Shown piece after piece: positions 55,501 through 62,972 of a stretch of 64,000 bases of DNA. The DNA comes from Arthrobacter sp. U41 (lineage in GTDB: Bacteria; Actinomycetota; Actinomycetes; Actinomycetales; Micrococcaceae). Both the position numbers and the translations under genes were made by a program. A model generated the notes under the pieces. The model was not told the origin of the DNA and searched no databases. It was given only the letters and a program-made list of their open reading frames with translations. Position 1 is the stretch's first letter. Each line of letters starts with the position of its first letter. The stretch spans positions 2,852,001 through 2,916,000 of the forward strand of contig NZ_CP015732.1 in the NCBI RefSeq assembly GCF_001750145.1, given 5' to 3'.

Positions 55501-56080
55501 GCTGCAGGGCCTCGAAGGGGTCCTGAGCCAGCACGCCGACCAGTCCATCACCACGCTCATCGCCGAGGACGGCCCGCACGACGGCGCCATCGTTACCATC
55601 GCGGGCATGATCACCTCACTGAGCCGGCGGATCGCGAAAGCCAGTGGCAACGCGTACGCCCGCGCGGAGATCGAGGACCTCGGCGGGTCCGTCGAGGTCA
55701 TGTTCTTCGGCCAGGTCTACGGCCCCATCGCCTCGGTGCTGGCGGAAGACCTCATCGTGGTGGTCAAGGGACGGCTGCAGCGCCGGGACGACGGCGCCGT
55801 CGCGCTGAACTGCATGGAACTCTCCGTCCCTGACCTCAGTGAGGGCCTGAACGGCCCGCTGGTGATCACCATGCAGACCCACAAGGCGACCGAAGCCGTC
55901 GTGACCGAGCTCGGCGACGTGCTCCGGACCCACCGCGGCAAGTCCGAGGTCCGGGTGCACCTGCAGGGCGACTCCCGGGTGGAGATCATGGGCCTGCCCG
56001 TCCATCTGCGGGTGAACCCCAGCCCCTCCCTGTTCGGGGACCTCAAGGTGCTTCTCGGCCCGACCTGCCTGGACAACTAG
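52523..56080 (+). CDS. dnaE: DNA polymerase III alpha subunit DnaE1
   Basis: Replicative polymerase of 1185 residues. The PHP domain is at the N terminus (FVHLHNHTEYSMLDG, 8-22, with further metal-site residues), a possible proofreading exonuclease in this DnaE1 class. The polymerase catalytic motif is PDFDVDFDDRR with D425 and D427. Helix-hairpin-helix and OB-fold domains occupy the last third (VTIAGMITSLSRRIAK). It lacks the ImuB-associated features of DnaE2. GTG 52523 is likely leaderless. Terminal gene before a convergent flavin reductase 33 nt away. Confidence 0.97.
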   Translation: MTSSNDSFVHLHNHTEYSMLDGAARLSELFDETERLGMPALATTDHGYLFGAFDFWKRATDQGIKPIIGVEAYVTPGTARTDKTRVRWGEENQRKDDISGGGAYTHMTLLSYNNVGMRNLFRASSIASLDSVFGKWPRLDRELLNTYSEGLIATTGCPSGEVQTRLRLGQYREAVEAAAEFRDIFGAENYFCELMDHGLDIERRVTGDLLRLAKELNLPLVATNDLHYTHEHDAKAHEALLAIQSGSTLLEPTYDNGGSRFAFSGSGYYLKSPQEMRELFRDHPEACDNTLLIAERCEVSFNTGANYMPRFPCPEGEDETSWLVKEVDKGLRYRYPQGIPDKVRTQADYELGVITSMGFPGYFLVVADFINWAKNNGIRVGPGRGSGAGSMVAYAMRITDLDPLHHGLIFERFLNPDRVSMPDFDVDFDDRRRSEVIDYVTRKYGDERVAMIVTYGTIKTKQALKDSSRVLGYPFSMGEQLTKALPPAVMAKDIPLADIQNKDSKRYSEAADFRQLIATDPEAAKVFETALGIEGLKRQWGVHAAGVIMSSDPIIDVIPVMRRFQDGQVITQFDYPTSEGLGLIKMDFLGLRNLTIISDALENIKMNRGEDLDLEALALDDVASYELLARGDTLGVFQLDGGPMRSLLKLMKPDNFEDISAVLALYRPGPMGANAHTDYALRKNKIQDVIPIHPELEEPLSEILGGTYGLIVYQEQVMAVAQKLAGYTLGQADILRRAMGKKKKSELDKQFAGFSQGMQDNGYSMAAVKTLWDILLPFSDYAFNKAHSAAYGVISYWTAYLKAHYAPEYMAALLTSVGDDKDKSAIYLNECRRMGITVLPPDVNESALNFTPVGTDIRFGMGAIRNVGVNAVEAMVAAREKEGAYTSFKDYLVKVPAVVCNKRTIESLIKAGAFDSLNHHRRALAMIHEEAIDSVITLKRNEAIGQFDLFAGFDEAESEASLSIEIPDLPEWEKKDKLSFERDMLGLYVSDHPLQGLEGVLSQHADQSITTLIAEDGPHDGAIVTIAGMITSLSRRIAKASGNAYARAEIEDLGGSVEVMFFGQVYGPIASVLAEDLIVVVKGRLQRRDDGAVALNCMELSVPDLSEGLNGPLVITMQTHKATEAVVTELGDVLRTHRGKSEVRVHLQGDSRVEIMGLPVHLRVNPSPSLFGDLKVLLGPTCLDN

Positions 56081-56113
56081 GCAGGGCCGCGCCGGCGCTG
56101 CCCCGGTGAGGTG

Positions 56114-56614
56114 TCAGATCTCGTAGTCCAGCGGCACGGGCTGGCCGTAGCTGCCCGCGCGGTAGAGCAGCGGGGCGCCGTCCGCGCCCACTTCACCCTC
56201 GACGACCTCGACCACCACCACGGCGTTGTTCTCGAAGGAGAGCCGCATCTGGACCTTGCCGATCAGCCAGCCGGCCACGTCGTTCAGGATCGGCACCTCG
56301 TGGGGCCCGAGTTCCCAGTGGTCGCCCTCAAAGCGGTTGCTGGTCCGGGCAAAGCGGTCGGCAAGCTCCTGGTTGTCCAGGCCCAGCATGTGGACGCCGA
56401 TGTAGGTGGTGTTGGCCACGGCCGGCCAGGAGCTGGAGGTGCGGGCCATGTTGAAGGTGAACCGGGGCGGTTTCGCCGAGAGCGACGCCACGGACGTCGC
56501 CGTGAAGCCGAAGGGGACACCGTTCAAGTTGGCGGTGATGATGGCAACGCCGGCCGCGTGCCGGCGGAACATCTCCCTGAAGGTTCCCTCGAAGGCTTGG
56601 TCCTCTGTGGCCAC
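56114..56614 (-). CDS. Flavin reductase-like FMN-binding protein
   Basis: A 166-residue protein of the flavin reductase (HpaC/split-barrel) family that reduces FMN or FAD with NAD(P)H for a partner monooxygenase. Visible signatures are FREMFRRHAAGVAIITA, GFTATSVASLSAKPPRFTFNM and FARTSNRFEGDHWE. The start is GTG 56614, with AGGGAG 10 nt upstream. No monooxygenase gene is adjacent, so the partner is unknown. Convergent with dnaE. Confidence 0.88.
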   Translation of the reverse strand: MATEDQAFEGTFREMFRRHAAGVAIITANLNGVPFGFTATSVASLSAKPPRFTFNMARTSSSWPAVANTTYIGVHMLGLDNQELADRFARTSNRFEGDHWELGPHEVPILNDVAGWLIGKVQMRLSFENNAVVVVEVVEGEVGADGAPLLYRAGSYGQPVPLDYEI

Positions 56615-56768
56615 TGCGATCCAACTCCCTGCTGCACGTGTGTGATGTTCCTATCCTGCCAGCGTATGGCGCCGGCGATCGGCCGCGGTACTTGTTTACC
56701 CGGGCGCGTCATGTGCAGCGTCATCCGGGGACCCGGGGCGTTATGTGACCCGCCGGCGGAAAGCTTGT

Positions 56769-56774
56769 TAAGGT
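56769..56774 (+). promoter_or_regulatory. -10 box, leaderless start of the 56782 gene
   Basis: TAAGGT ends 7 nt before ATG 56782, with no Shine-Dalgarno sequence between. Confidence 0.5.
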
Positions 56775-56781
56775 TTGTTCC

Positions 56782-57423
56782 ATGACACAGCCCGCAGTGC
56801 ACGCCCGGTTTCCCCGTGACGCCCCGCAGGACGGCCCGCGGGACGCCCCGCAGGACTCCACCGGACACGCGGGCCGGGGTTCCGGGCCCCAAGGGGCCTC
56901 CGGCCCGGCGGTACCGGGTGCAGGGACCCGCGCCTGGCCCTGGCGGAAGCATGCCGTCATCGCCGCCGCCGGCGTCCCCGTGGGGTTGCTGTGGTGGCTG
57001 CTCGCGCCTTCCGGGCTGAATCTGCTCTCGGGCAATCCGGAGCTGCACAGCGGCGGCAACACCGAAGGATGGCTGCCGCGGGACCTGGTGCTGGCGGGCC
57101 TGTTCCTGCTCGCCGGCTGCATCTCGGGTGCCGTGGCCTCCGGCAGCAGGCACCACGGGCCCTCCGGCCGGGACGTTCTCCTCGCGGTGGGCGCCGGAGC
57201 CCTGGGCGCCCTCCTGGCCTGGGGGACCGGCGTCGTGTGCGGCCTGTGGTGGGGAACGCCGGAGGACACCTCGGCCAGCGCCAGTATTGCCTTTTCCCTG
57301 CGGTCCTTCGCCGTCCTGGCGATCTGGCCGGCCGCCGCGGCACTGGCCATCTTCCTGAACACCGTCTTCTCCTCCCCGACGCCGGAAGCCGGGCCCGGGG
57401 CCGGCGGGCAGCCCCCGAAGTAA
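56782..57423 (+). CDS. Uncharacterised membrane protein, four predicted helices
   Basis: I recognise no named family. The 213-residue protein has a Pro/Gly/Arg-rich cytoplasmic N terminus (about 1-55) and then hydrophobic segments at about 57-75, 97-117, 127-150 and 170-195 (AVIAAAGVPVGLLWWLLAP; LVLAGLFLLAGCISGAVASG; VLLAVGAGALGALLAWGTGVV; SFAVLAIWPAAAALAIFL). It resembles the actinobacterial DUF2567-type topology but I cannot confirm this. It is probably leaderless and lies 67 nt before hisD. Confidence 0.78.
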   Translation: MTQPAVHARFPRDAPQDGPRDAPQDSTGHAGRGSGPQGASGPAVPGAGTRAWPWRKHAVIAAAGVPVGLLWWLLAPSGLNLLSGNPELHSGGNTEGWLPRDLVLAGLFLLAGCISGAVASGSRHHGPSGRDVLLAVGAGALGALLAWGTGVVCGLWWGTPEDTSASASIAFSLRSFAVLAIWPAAAALAIFLNTVFSSPTPEAGPGAGGQPPK

Positions 57424-57478
57424 CGGGCCCGAAGTAGCGGCCCGAAGTAACAGGCGCGGAACCTGCCGGGGCGGCACG

Positions 57479-57484
57479 TAAAAT
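57479..57484 (+). promoter_or_regulatory. -10 box, leaderless start of hisD
   Basis: TAAAAT ends 6 nt before GTG 57491; no Shine-Dalgarno sequence. Confidence 0.55.
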
Positions 57485-57490
57485 GAACGG

Positions 57491-58894
57491 GTGACCCCTT
57501 CAGCTGACAGCTCCGTGCCCGCCGTTACCGCGACCCCGGCTCCCGCCGGCCTCGCCTTCCGCACCGTCGACCTGCGCGGCCAGCGGCTGACCCTCGCCGG
57601 TCTCCGCGCCGCGGTGCCCCGGGCGCAGGCCGGCACCATGGCTGACGCCGAGCAGAAGGTCCTGGAGATCATCGATGCCGTCCGCACCCGGGGCTTCGAG
57701 GCCCTCAGCGGGCTGGCGCGGACCTTCGACGGCGTGGAACAGACCCACCCGCGGGTCCCCGCCGACGCACTGACCGGCGCCCTGGCCGGCCTCGATCCCG
57801 CCGTCCGGGCGGCACTGGAGGAGTCCATCAGGCGTGCCCGGCGTTTCGCCGACGCCCAGCGCCCGGCGGACACCGACGTCGAGTTCGGCGACGGCGCCGT
57901 GGTCAGCCAGAACTGGGTCCCCGTGGCGCGCGTCGGCCTCTACGTCCCCGGCGGCCTGGCGGTCTACCCGTCCTCCGTGATCATGAACGTCGTCCCGGCC
58001 CTCGCCGCCGGCGTCGAATCCATCGCCCTGGCGTCGCCCCCGCAGAAGGACTTCGGCGGGCTCCCGCACCCCACGATCCTGGCCGCGGCATGCCTGCTCG
58101 GGATCGAGGAGGTCTACGCGATCGGCGGCGCCCAGGCCATTGCCGCTTTCGCCTACGGCATCCCCGGCTCGGGGGACAACGCCGGCCTGGACCCGGTGGA
58201 CGTCGTCACCGGACCCGGCAACGTGTTCGTCGCCACGGCTAAGCGCCTCGTCAAGGGTGTTGTGGGCATTGATTCCGAAGCCGGCACCACCGAGATTGCC
58301 ATCCTGGCCGACGCCACCGCGCAGCCGGACCTGGTCGCGGCTGACCTGATCAGCCAGGCCGAGCACGACCCCAAGGCGGCGTCGGTGCTGATCACGGACT
58401 CCGAGGACCTCGCCGCAGCCGTCCGGGTGGAACTGGACCGCCAGGCGGCAGCGACGAAGCACAGTGCACGCGTCCGCGAGGCGCTCTCCGGGCCGCAGTC
58501 CGGCGTCGTCCTGGTGGACAGCCTGGAACAGGGCATCGCGGCGTGCAACGCCTACGCAGCCGAACACCTGGAAATCATGACGGCGGACGCGGCCGGCGTC
58601 GCGCGCCGGATCCGCAGCGCCGGGGCGATCTTCGTGGGCGACTACAGCCCCGTCAGCCTGGGCGACTACTGCGCCGGCTCCAACCACGTGCTGCCGACCA
58701 GCGGCACCGCCGCGTTCTCCTCGGGGCTGAACGTGACCACGTTCCTGCGGGCCATCCAGGTGGTCAACTACACGCGCGCCGCCCTGGCGGAGGTCAGCGG
58801 GCACATCGTGAGCCTGGCCGGGGCGGAGGATCTGCCGGCGCACGGCGAGGCAGTCACGGCCCGGTTCGCCGGGGCTCCGGACCACAACATGTAG
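57491..58894 (+). CDS. hisD: Histidinol dehydrogenase
   Basis: Catalyses the last two steps of histidine synthesis, oxidising histidinol to histidine with NAD. The 467-residue zinc enzyme has the blocks [45 protein letters not shown] and [10 protein letters not shown]. The catalytic-site AEHLE is near 358, and [10 protein letters not shown] holds the zinc ligand. The rest of the his operon is not in the window up to nrdR, so hisD stands alone here with its own leaderless promoter. Confidence 0.95.
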   Translation: MTPSADSSVPAVTATPAPAGLAFRTVDLRGQRLTLAGLRAAVPRAQAGTMADAEQKVLEIIDAVRTRGFEALSGLARTFDGVEQTHPRVPADALTGALAGLDPAVRAALEESIRRARRFADAQRPADTDVEFGDGAVVSQNWVPVARVGLYVPGGLAVYPSSVIMNVVPALAAGVESIALASPPQKDFGGLPHPTILAAACLLGIEEVYAIGGAQAIAAFAYGIPGSGDNAGLDPVDVVTGPGNVFVATAKRLVKGVVGIDSEAGTTEIAILADATAQPDLVAADLISQAEHDPKAASVLITDSEDLAAAVRVELDRQAAATKHSARVREALSGPQSGVVLVDSLEQGIAACNAYAAEHLEIMTADAAGVARRIRSAGAIFVGDYSPVSLGDYCAGSNHVLPTSGTAAFSSGLNVTTFLRAIQVVNYTRAALAEVSGHIVSLAGAEDLPAHGEAVTARFAGAPDHNM

Positions 58895-58914
58895 TAATTA
58901 CAGGATTGTTATTA

Positions 58915-58930
58915 GGCTACATCTAGTCGT
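58915..58930. promoter_or_regulatory. Candidate NrdR box in the nrdR promoter
   Basis: GGCTACATCTAGTCGT resembles the NrdR-box core ACTACATCTAGT-like palindrome. It lies 117 nt before nrdR, so autoregulation is possible. Confidence 0.4.
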
Positions 58931-59046
58931 AAACTGGTTCCGGAGCCAAGCGCTCCGACGGATCGGTGGCGGTCGGAGCACGGGCGTTCGGATCACGGGC
59001 GTTCGCCCGGGGCCGGCCAGCAGCTTGCGGCAGGGGAGGAAACGAC

Positions 59047-59538
59047 ATGTATTGCCCGTTTTGTCGCAACCCTGATTCCCGGGTGGTGGACAGCAGGATC
59101 GCGGACGACGGATCAGCCATCCGGCGCCGCCGGCAGTGCCCCGAATGCGGCCGCCGCTTCACCACTGTCGAGACCACCAGCCTCACCGTGATCAAGCGGT
59201 CAGGCGTCGGCGAGCCGTTCAGCCGCAGCAAGGTCATCAACGGTGTCCGCAAGGCCTGCCAGGGCCGTCCCGTCACCGAAGATGACCTGGCCATGCTCGC
59301 CCAGGAAGTCGAAGAGACCATCCGGGCCTCCGGCGCTGCGGAGATCGAGGCGCATGAGGTCGGCCTGGCGATCCTGAACCCGCTCCAGCGGCTCGACGAG
59401 GTTGCCTACCTGCGCTTCGCGAGCGTCTACCAGGCCTTCGAATCCCTCGAGGACTTCGAAGCGGCCATTTCCCTGCTCCGCCATGAGGCCGAGACCAAGG
59501 GACGCGAAGGCAAGAGCGAGCAGAAGAGTGCGCTCTAG
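59047..59538 (+). CDS. nrdR: Transcriptional repressor NrdR
   Basis: ATP/dATP-sensing repressor of ribonucleotide reductase genes. The 163-residue protein has an N-terminal zinc ribbon with C3, C6, C31 and C34 (CPFC...CPEC), then an ATP-cone domain (about 49-139, [20 protein letters not shown]). ATG 59047 follows AGGGGAGGAAACGAC. Its 150-nt leader has a NrdR-box-like site, an 8-bp hairpin and a 12-bp direct repeat. No nrd structural gene lies in the window, so targets are elsewhere. Confidence 0.95.
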   Translation: MYCPFCRNPDSRVVDSRIADDGSAIRRRRQCPECGRRFTTVETTSLTVIKRSGVGEPFSRSKVINGVRKACQGRPVTEDDLAMLAQEVEETIRASGAAEIEAHEVGLAILNPLQRLDEVAYLRFASVYQAFESLEDFEAAISLLRHEAETKGREGKSEQKSAL

Positions 59539-59563
59539 TCACGCTCCACCTGCACCAAACAAA

Positions 59564-59624
59564 CGATGAGCTGTCACTCCGGGTCGTTCCAGCGTCCAGA
59601 ACGACCCGGGGTGATAGCTCATCG
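59564..59624. terminator. Long palindrome between nrdR and ppgK
   Basis: 26-bp arms (59564-59589 and 59599-59624) with only two G-T-compatible mismatches and a 9-nt loop. It lies between convergent genes, 26 nt after nrdR and 3 nt before the end of ppgK, so it is probably a bidirectional terminator. Confidence 0.8.
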
Positions 59625-59626
59625 GG

Positions 59627-60430
59627 CTACTTGGCCAGTTTGTGTTTCAGCGCGATCTCGAGGGCGGCGCCGACGATGCCGGCGTCGTTCTTCAGTTTCG
59701 CCGGGACAATCGGTGTGCGCAGCTGCAGCCGGGGCAGATATTCGTCGGCGCGCTTCGAGATGCCGCCGCCGACGATGAACAGTTCGGGGGAGAAGAGGAA
59801 CTCCACATGGGAGAAGTAGCGCTGCAGCAGCACGCTGTACTCCTCCCAGCTCAGGCCGTCCCGCTCGCGTGCCACGGCCGAGGCCTTGCTTTCGGCGTCG
59901 AATCCGTCAATTTCAAGGTGTCCGAGCTCGGCGTTGGGGACGAGCTGGCCGTCGAAGATGAAGGCGGAACCGATCCCGGTGCCGAGCGTGATGACCAGCA
60001 CGGTCCCCTTCACGGATTCGCCGGCGCCGTAGCGCGCCTCCGCGAGGCCGGCGGCGTCGGCATCGTTGATGACCTCCACGGGACGGCCGAGGCGGGCGGT
60101 GAGCATCGCGTCGATGTCCATTTCCAGCCAGGACTTGTCCACGTTGGCCGCGGAGTGGACCACACCGTGCTGGATGATGCCGGGGAAGGTGACACCGACC
60201 GGCGAGTCGGGCGCGGGGGCCTCGGGCCGGGCGGACAGCTCGGCGACAACCCGGGCCACGGCCTCGGCCACCGATTCGGGCGTGGAGGGCTGCGGGGTGG
60301 GGATGCGCAGGCGGTCACCGAGCAGCTTGCCGCGCTTCAGGTCGACGATCCCGCCCTTGATCCCGGTGCCGCCGATGTCGATGCCGATCAGCTGGGCGTT
60401 CTTTTTCGACTTCTCGTCCTTCTTGGCCAA
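59627..60430 (-). CDS. ppgK: Polyphosphate glucokinase
   Basis: Phosphorylates glucose using polyphosphate or ATP. The 267-residue ROK-fold protein has the phosphate loop GIDIGGTGIKGG, the PpgK-type motif FPGIIQHGVVHSAANVDKSW, catalytic-site INDADAAGLAEARYG, and TLGTGIGSAFI. It lacks the CxCGxxGCxE zinc motif of true ROK glucokinases, as PpgK does. The start is TTG 60430 after CGGAACCACA. Possibly co-transcribed with map, 90 nt upstream. Confidence 0.9.
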   Translation of the reverse strand: MAKKDEKSKKNAQLIGIDIGGTGIKGGIVDLKRGKLLGDRLRIPTPQPSTPESVAEAVARVVAELSARPEAPAPDSPVGVTFPGIIQHGVVHSAANVDKSWLEMDIDAMLTARLGRPVEVINDADAAGLAEARYGAGESVKGTVLVITLGTGIGSAFIFDGQLVPNAELGHLEIDGFDAESKASAVARERDGLSWEEYSVLLQRYFSHVEFLFSPELFIVGGGISKRADEYLPRLQLRTPIVPAKLKNDAGIVGAALEIALKHKLAK

Positions 60431-60520
60431 TGTGGTTCCGTTCGTGGCAGGGGGCGGGGCTAGGAGGGTGCGGCCCAGGGCCGACGGGCGAAGACCGGGG
60501 TCTTCTGGTGGAGCGGGAAA

Positions 60521-61399
60521 TCAGGGGAGGGTCAGGACCTCAGCGCCGGACTCGGTCACGAGCAGGGTGTGCTCGAACTGCGCGGTGCGTTTGCGGTCAC
60601 GGGTCACGACGGTCCAGTCATCAGCCCACATGTCCCAGTCGACGGTGCCGAGCGTCAGCATGGGTTCGATCGTGAAGACCATACCGGTTTCCATCACCGT
60701 GTTGTAGGCCGGGGCGGCGTCGTAGTGCGGGATGATCAGGCCGGTGTGGAACGCCTCGCCCACGCCGTGGCCGGTGAAGTCGCGGACGACCCCGTAGCCG
60801 AAGCGCCTGGCGTAGGACTCGATGGTGCGGCCGATCACGTTGATTTCGCGGCCCGGGGCCACGGCGCGGATGGCGCGGTTCAGGGACTCCCGGGTGCGCT
60901 CGACCAGCAGCCGGGATTCCTCGTCGACGTCACCGGCCAGGAAGGTGTAGTTGGTGTCGCCGTGCACGCCGCCGATGAAGGCCGTGATGTCGATGTTGAG
61001 GATGTCCCCGTCCTGGACCACGGTGGTGTCCGGTATGCCGTGGCAGATGACCTCGTTCAGGGAGGAGCACAGGGACTTGGGGAAGCCGCGGTAGCCGAGC
61101 GTCGACGGATACGCGTTGTGGTCGAGCAGGAATTCGTGCCCGACCCGGTCCAGCTGGTCCGTGGTGACGCCGGGCCGGATATGCTTGCCGACCTCCACGA
61201 TGGCCTGCGCGGCAATCCGTGAGGCGATCCGGATCTTCTCGATGGTCTCCGCCGACTTGACCTCGGAGCCGGTGAACTTCGCCGGCGCGGGCTGGCCCAC
61301 ATATTCGGGGCGCGGGATCGATGCCGGAACGGGAAGCTGCGGGCTGACTGCTCCCGGGACCAGGGTGCCGATGGGTGCAGTCGAGGCTAGAGAAGGCAT
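60521..61399 (-). CDS. map: Methionine aminopeptidase, type I (MapB-like)
   Basis: Removes the initiator methionine from nascent proteins. The 292-residue dinuclear-metal protease has a roughly 40-residue N-terminal extension with the Pro-rich [10 protein letters not shown] segment found in actinobacterial MapB. The metal ligands are complete: [19 protein letters not shown] (two Asp), [10 protein letters not shown] (His), FTIEPML (Glu) and FEHTLLV (Glu). TATGAT lies 6 nt before the ATG, so it is probably leaderless. Divergent from a 55-residue gene. Confidence 0.95.
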   Translation of the reverse strand: MPSLASTAPIGTLVPGAVSPQLPVPASIPRPEYVGQPAPAKFTGSEVKSAETIEKIRIASRIAAQAIVEVGKHIRPGVTTDQLDRVGHEFLLDHNAYPSTLGYRGFPKSLCSSLNEVICHGIPDTTVVQDGDILNIDITAFIGGVHGDTNYTFLAGDVDEESRLLVERTRESLNRAIRAVAPGREINVIGRTIESYARRFGYGVVRDFTGHGVGEAFHTGLIIPHYDAAPAYNTVMETGMVFTIEPMLTLGTVDWDMWADDWTVVTRDRKRTAQFEHTLLVTESGAEVLTLP

Positions 61400-61405
61400 A
61401 CATTG

Positions 61406-61411
61406 ATCATA
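61406..61411 (-). promoter_or_regulatory. -10 box, leaderless start of map
   Basis: On the minus strand TATGAT is followed by CAATGT and then ATG 61399. TTCCTG 18 nt upstream is a possible -35. Confidence 0.55.
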
Positions 61412-61525
61412 TAAGGCCCGGCCGAACGCCAGGAAACAGAAGCGGAAAGATACCGCGGGAAATCACGTTTGGCGCCGTCCGGCCCCGCCGGGGCGCGGGG
61501 CGCCACCATGAGTTGAGGAGCATCG

Positions 61526-61693
61526 ATGCCGGAGTACTGGTACAACGTCAATACGCACGAGGTTGAAGAGGACGCCATGTCCGACTGGAGCCAGCTGATC
61601 GGCCCCTACAAGACGCGTGAGGAAGCCGAGCACGCCCTTGAGAAGGTCAAGGCCCGCAACGAATCCTGGGAAAAAGGCGACGAGGACGACTGA
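61526..61693 (+). CDS. Small conserved SPOR-like protein (55 residues)
   Basis: A short gene that is easily missed. ATG 61526 has TGAGGAG at 61514-61520, and the frame reads MPEYWYNVNTHEVEED..., with WSQLIGPYKTREEAEHALEKV in the middle, ending EKGDEDD. The aromatic start, the GPYKTREEAEHAL helix resembling part of a SPOR repeat, and the acidic tail recall small actinobacterial proteins beside map. Codon use is strongly GC3-biased. The function is unknown. Divergent from map and convergent with panB. Confidence 0.8.
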   Translation: MPEYWYNVNTHEVEEDAMSDWSQLIGPYKTREEAEHALEKVKARNESWEKGDEDD

Positions 61694-61712
61694 CAAGGCT
61701 GCCGGCTCCACT

Positions 61713-61736
61713 GCCCGGCGGCCCTGCAGGCCGGGC
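61713..61736. terminator. Weak hairpin between the small gene and panB
   Basis: 7-bp arms GCCCGGC / GCCGGGC with a 10-nt loop between convergent genes; no U-run. Confidence 0.3.
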
Positions 61737-61742
61737 TGGAAC

Positions 61743-62708
61743 TTAGAAGGAGTGCTCCGGGCCGGGGAACTGGCCGGAGCGAACGTCCTCGCCGTAGGCT
61801 TTCGCGGCGTCGCTGAGTGAGGTGCGCAGGTCGGCGTACTGCTTGACGAACTTGGCCATCCTGCCGCCGCGCAGGCCCGCCATGTCCTGCCACACCAGAA
61901 CCTGGCCGGTGGTCGCGTTGCCGGCGCCGATGCCGATCGTGGGGACGTCGACGGCGGCGTCCACGGCGGCCGCCGTCGCCGCCGGAACCATTTCCATCAG
62001 CACGCAGAAGGCACCGGCCTCGGCCAGGGCGACGGCGTCATCGACCAGCCGCTGGGCGTCATCGCCGCGGCCCTGGACGCGGTAGCCGCCGAGGGCGTGC
62101 TCGCTCTGCGGGGTGAATCCGATGTGCGCCATCACCGGAATGCCGGCCTGGACCATGGCGCGGACGGTCTCGGCGTAGAACTTGCCGCCCTCGATCTTGA
62201 CCGCGTGGGCGAGTCCTTCCTTGAGGAACCGGACCCCGGTGGCCACCGCCTGCTGGGCGGAGACCTCATAGCTGCCGAAGGGCAGGTCCGCCACGACGAG
62301 GGCCCGCTTGGCCGAGCGGGTGACGGCGCGGCACAGCGGGAGCAGTTCGTCCACGGTGACGGGCAGGCTGGTTTCGTTGCCGAAGACATTGTTGGAGGCC
62401 GAGTCGCCCACGAGGAGGACCTCGATGCCGGCCTGGTCGAAGATTTCCGCCGTGTACTGGTCGTAGGCGGTCAGCATCGCGAAGCGCTCACCGTTGAGCT
62501 TGGCCTGGCGCAGGTGGTGGGTGCGGACCTTCGCCACCGGCTTCCGGGCGCCGGCCTCGGGACCTGCGGCCGGACCTGCGGCCGGACCTGCGGCCGGACC
62601 TGCGGCCGGGGCCGCGGGCTGGCTTGTGGCCGGGGCCGCCGGGCCGTTGCCGTAGGGTGCAGGTAGTTCTGCGGGCATGCTGGAATCGGGGCTGGTGCTT
62701 GTGGCCAT
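61743..62708 (-). CDS. panB: 3-methyl-2-oxobutanoate hydroxymethyltransferase
   Basis: Makes ketopantoate from 2-oxoisovalerate and methylene-tetrahydrofolate, the first pantothenate step. The 321-residue TIM-barrel protein has the blocks [40 protein letters not shown], and the catalytic-site VKIEGG and [11 protein letters not shown]. The roughly 55-residue N-terminal extension is Ala/Pro/Gly-rich and contains a four-copy GPAA repeat made by a 12-bp DNA repeat. TACGCT 6 nt before the ATG predicts a leaderless mRNA. Divergent from glnA2. Confidence 0.94.
   Translation of the reverse strand: MATSTSPDSSMPAELPAPYGNGPAAPATSQPAAPAAGPAAGPAAGPAAGPEAGARKPVAKVRTHHLRQAKLNGERFAMLTAYDQYTAEIFDQAGIEVLLVGDSASNNVFGNETSLPVTVDELLPLCRAVTRSAKRALVVADLPFGSYEVSAQQAVATGVRFLKEGLAHAVKIEGGKFYAETVRAMVQAGIPVMAHIGFTPQSEHALGGYRVQGRGDDAQRLVDDAVALAEAGAFCVLMEMVPAATAAAVDAAVDVPTIGIGAGNATTGQVLVWQDMAGLRGGRMAKFVKQYADLRTSLSDAAKAYGEDVRSGQFPGPEHSF
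62561..62610 (-). repeat. 12-bp tandem repeat inside panB
   Basis: Four perfect copies of GGACCTGCGGCC encode GPAA four times in the linker before the enzyme core. Confidence 0.9.
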
Positions 62709-62714
62709 GGCACG

Positions 62715-62720
62715 AGCGTA
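62715..62720 (-). promoter_or_regulatory. -10 box, leaderless start of panB
   Basis: On the minus strand TACGCT is followed by CGTGCC and then ATG 62708; no Shine-Dalgarno sequence. Confidence 0.5.
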
Positions 62721-62972
62721 GTGCGATACCGAGTGTCCTAGCTACTTCGCTCCAGCCCGTGGGCGGGTGAATCACATCACACGGGCACCGGCCCGCCGCC
62801 CGGGCGCCGGTGCCGGACGGCGAAATTCGGGGTCCGGCGGTAAACGCTGTGTTACGCGGGGCCGCTACTTCAGCAATCGCTGGCAATGATTAGTAAAGTG
62901 AATCGTGAGCAGCTGCGGGACCCAGGTACGACGGGCCCGGGGCACTGACGAAAGAACCGGAAAGAGGCCAGT

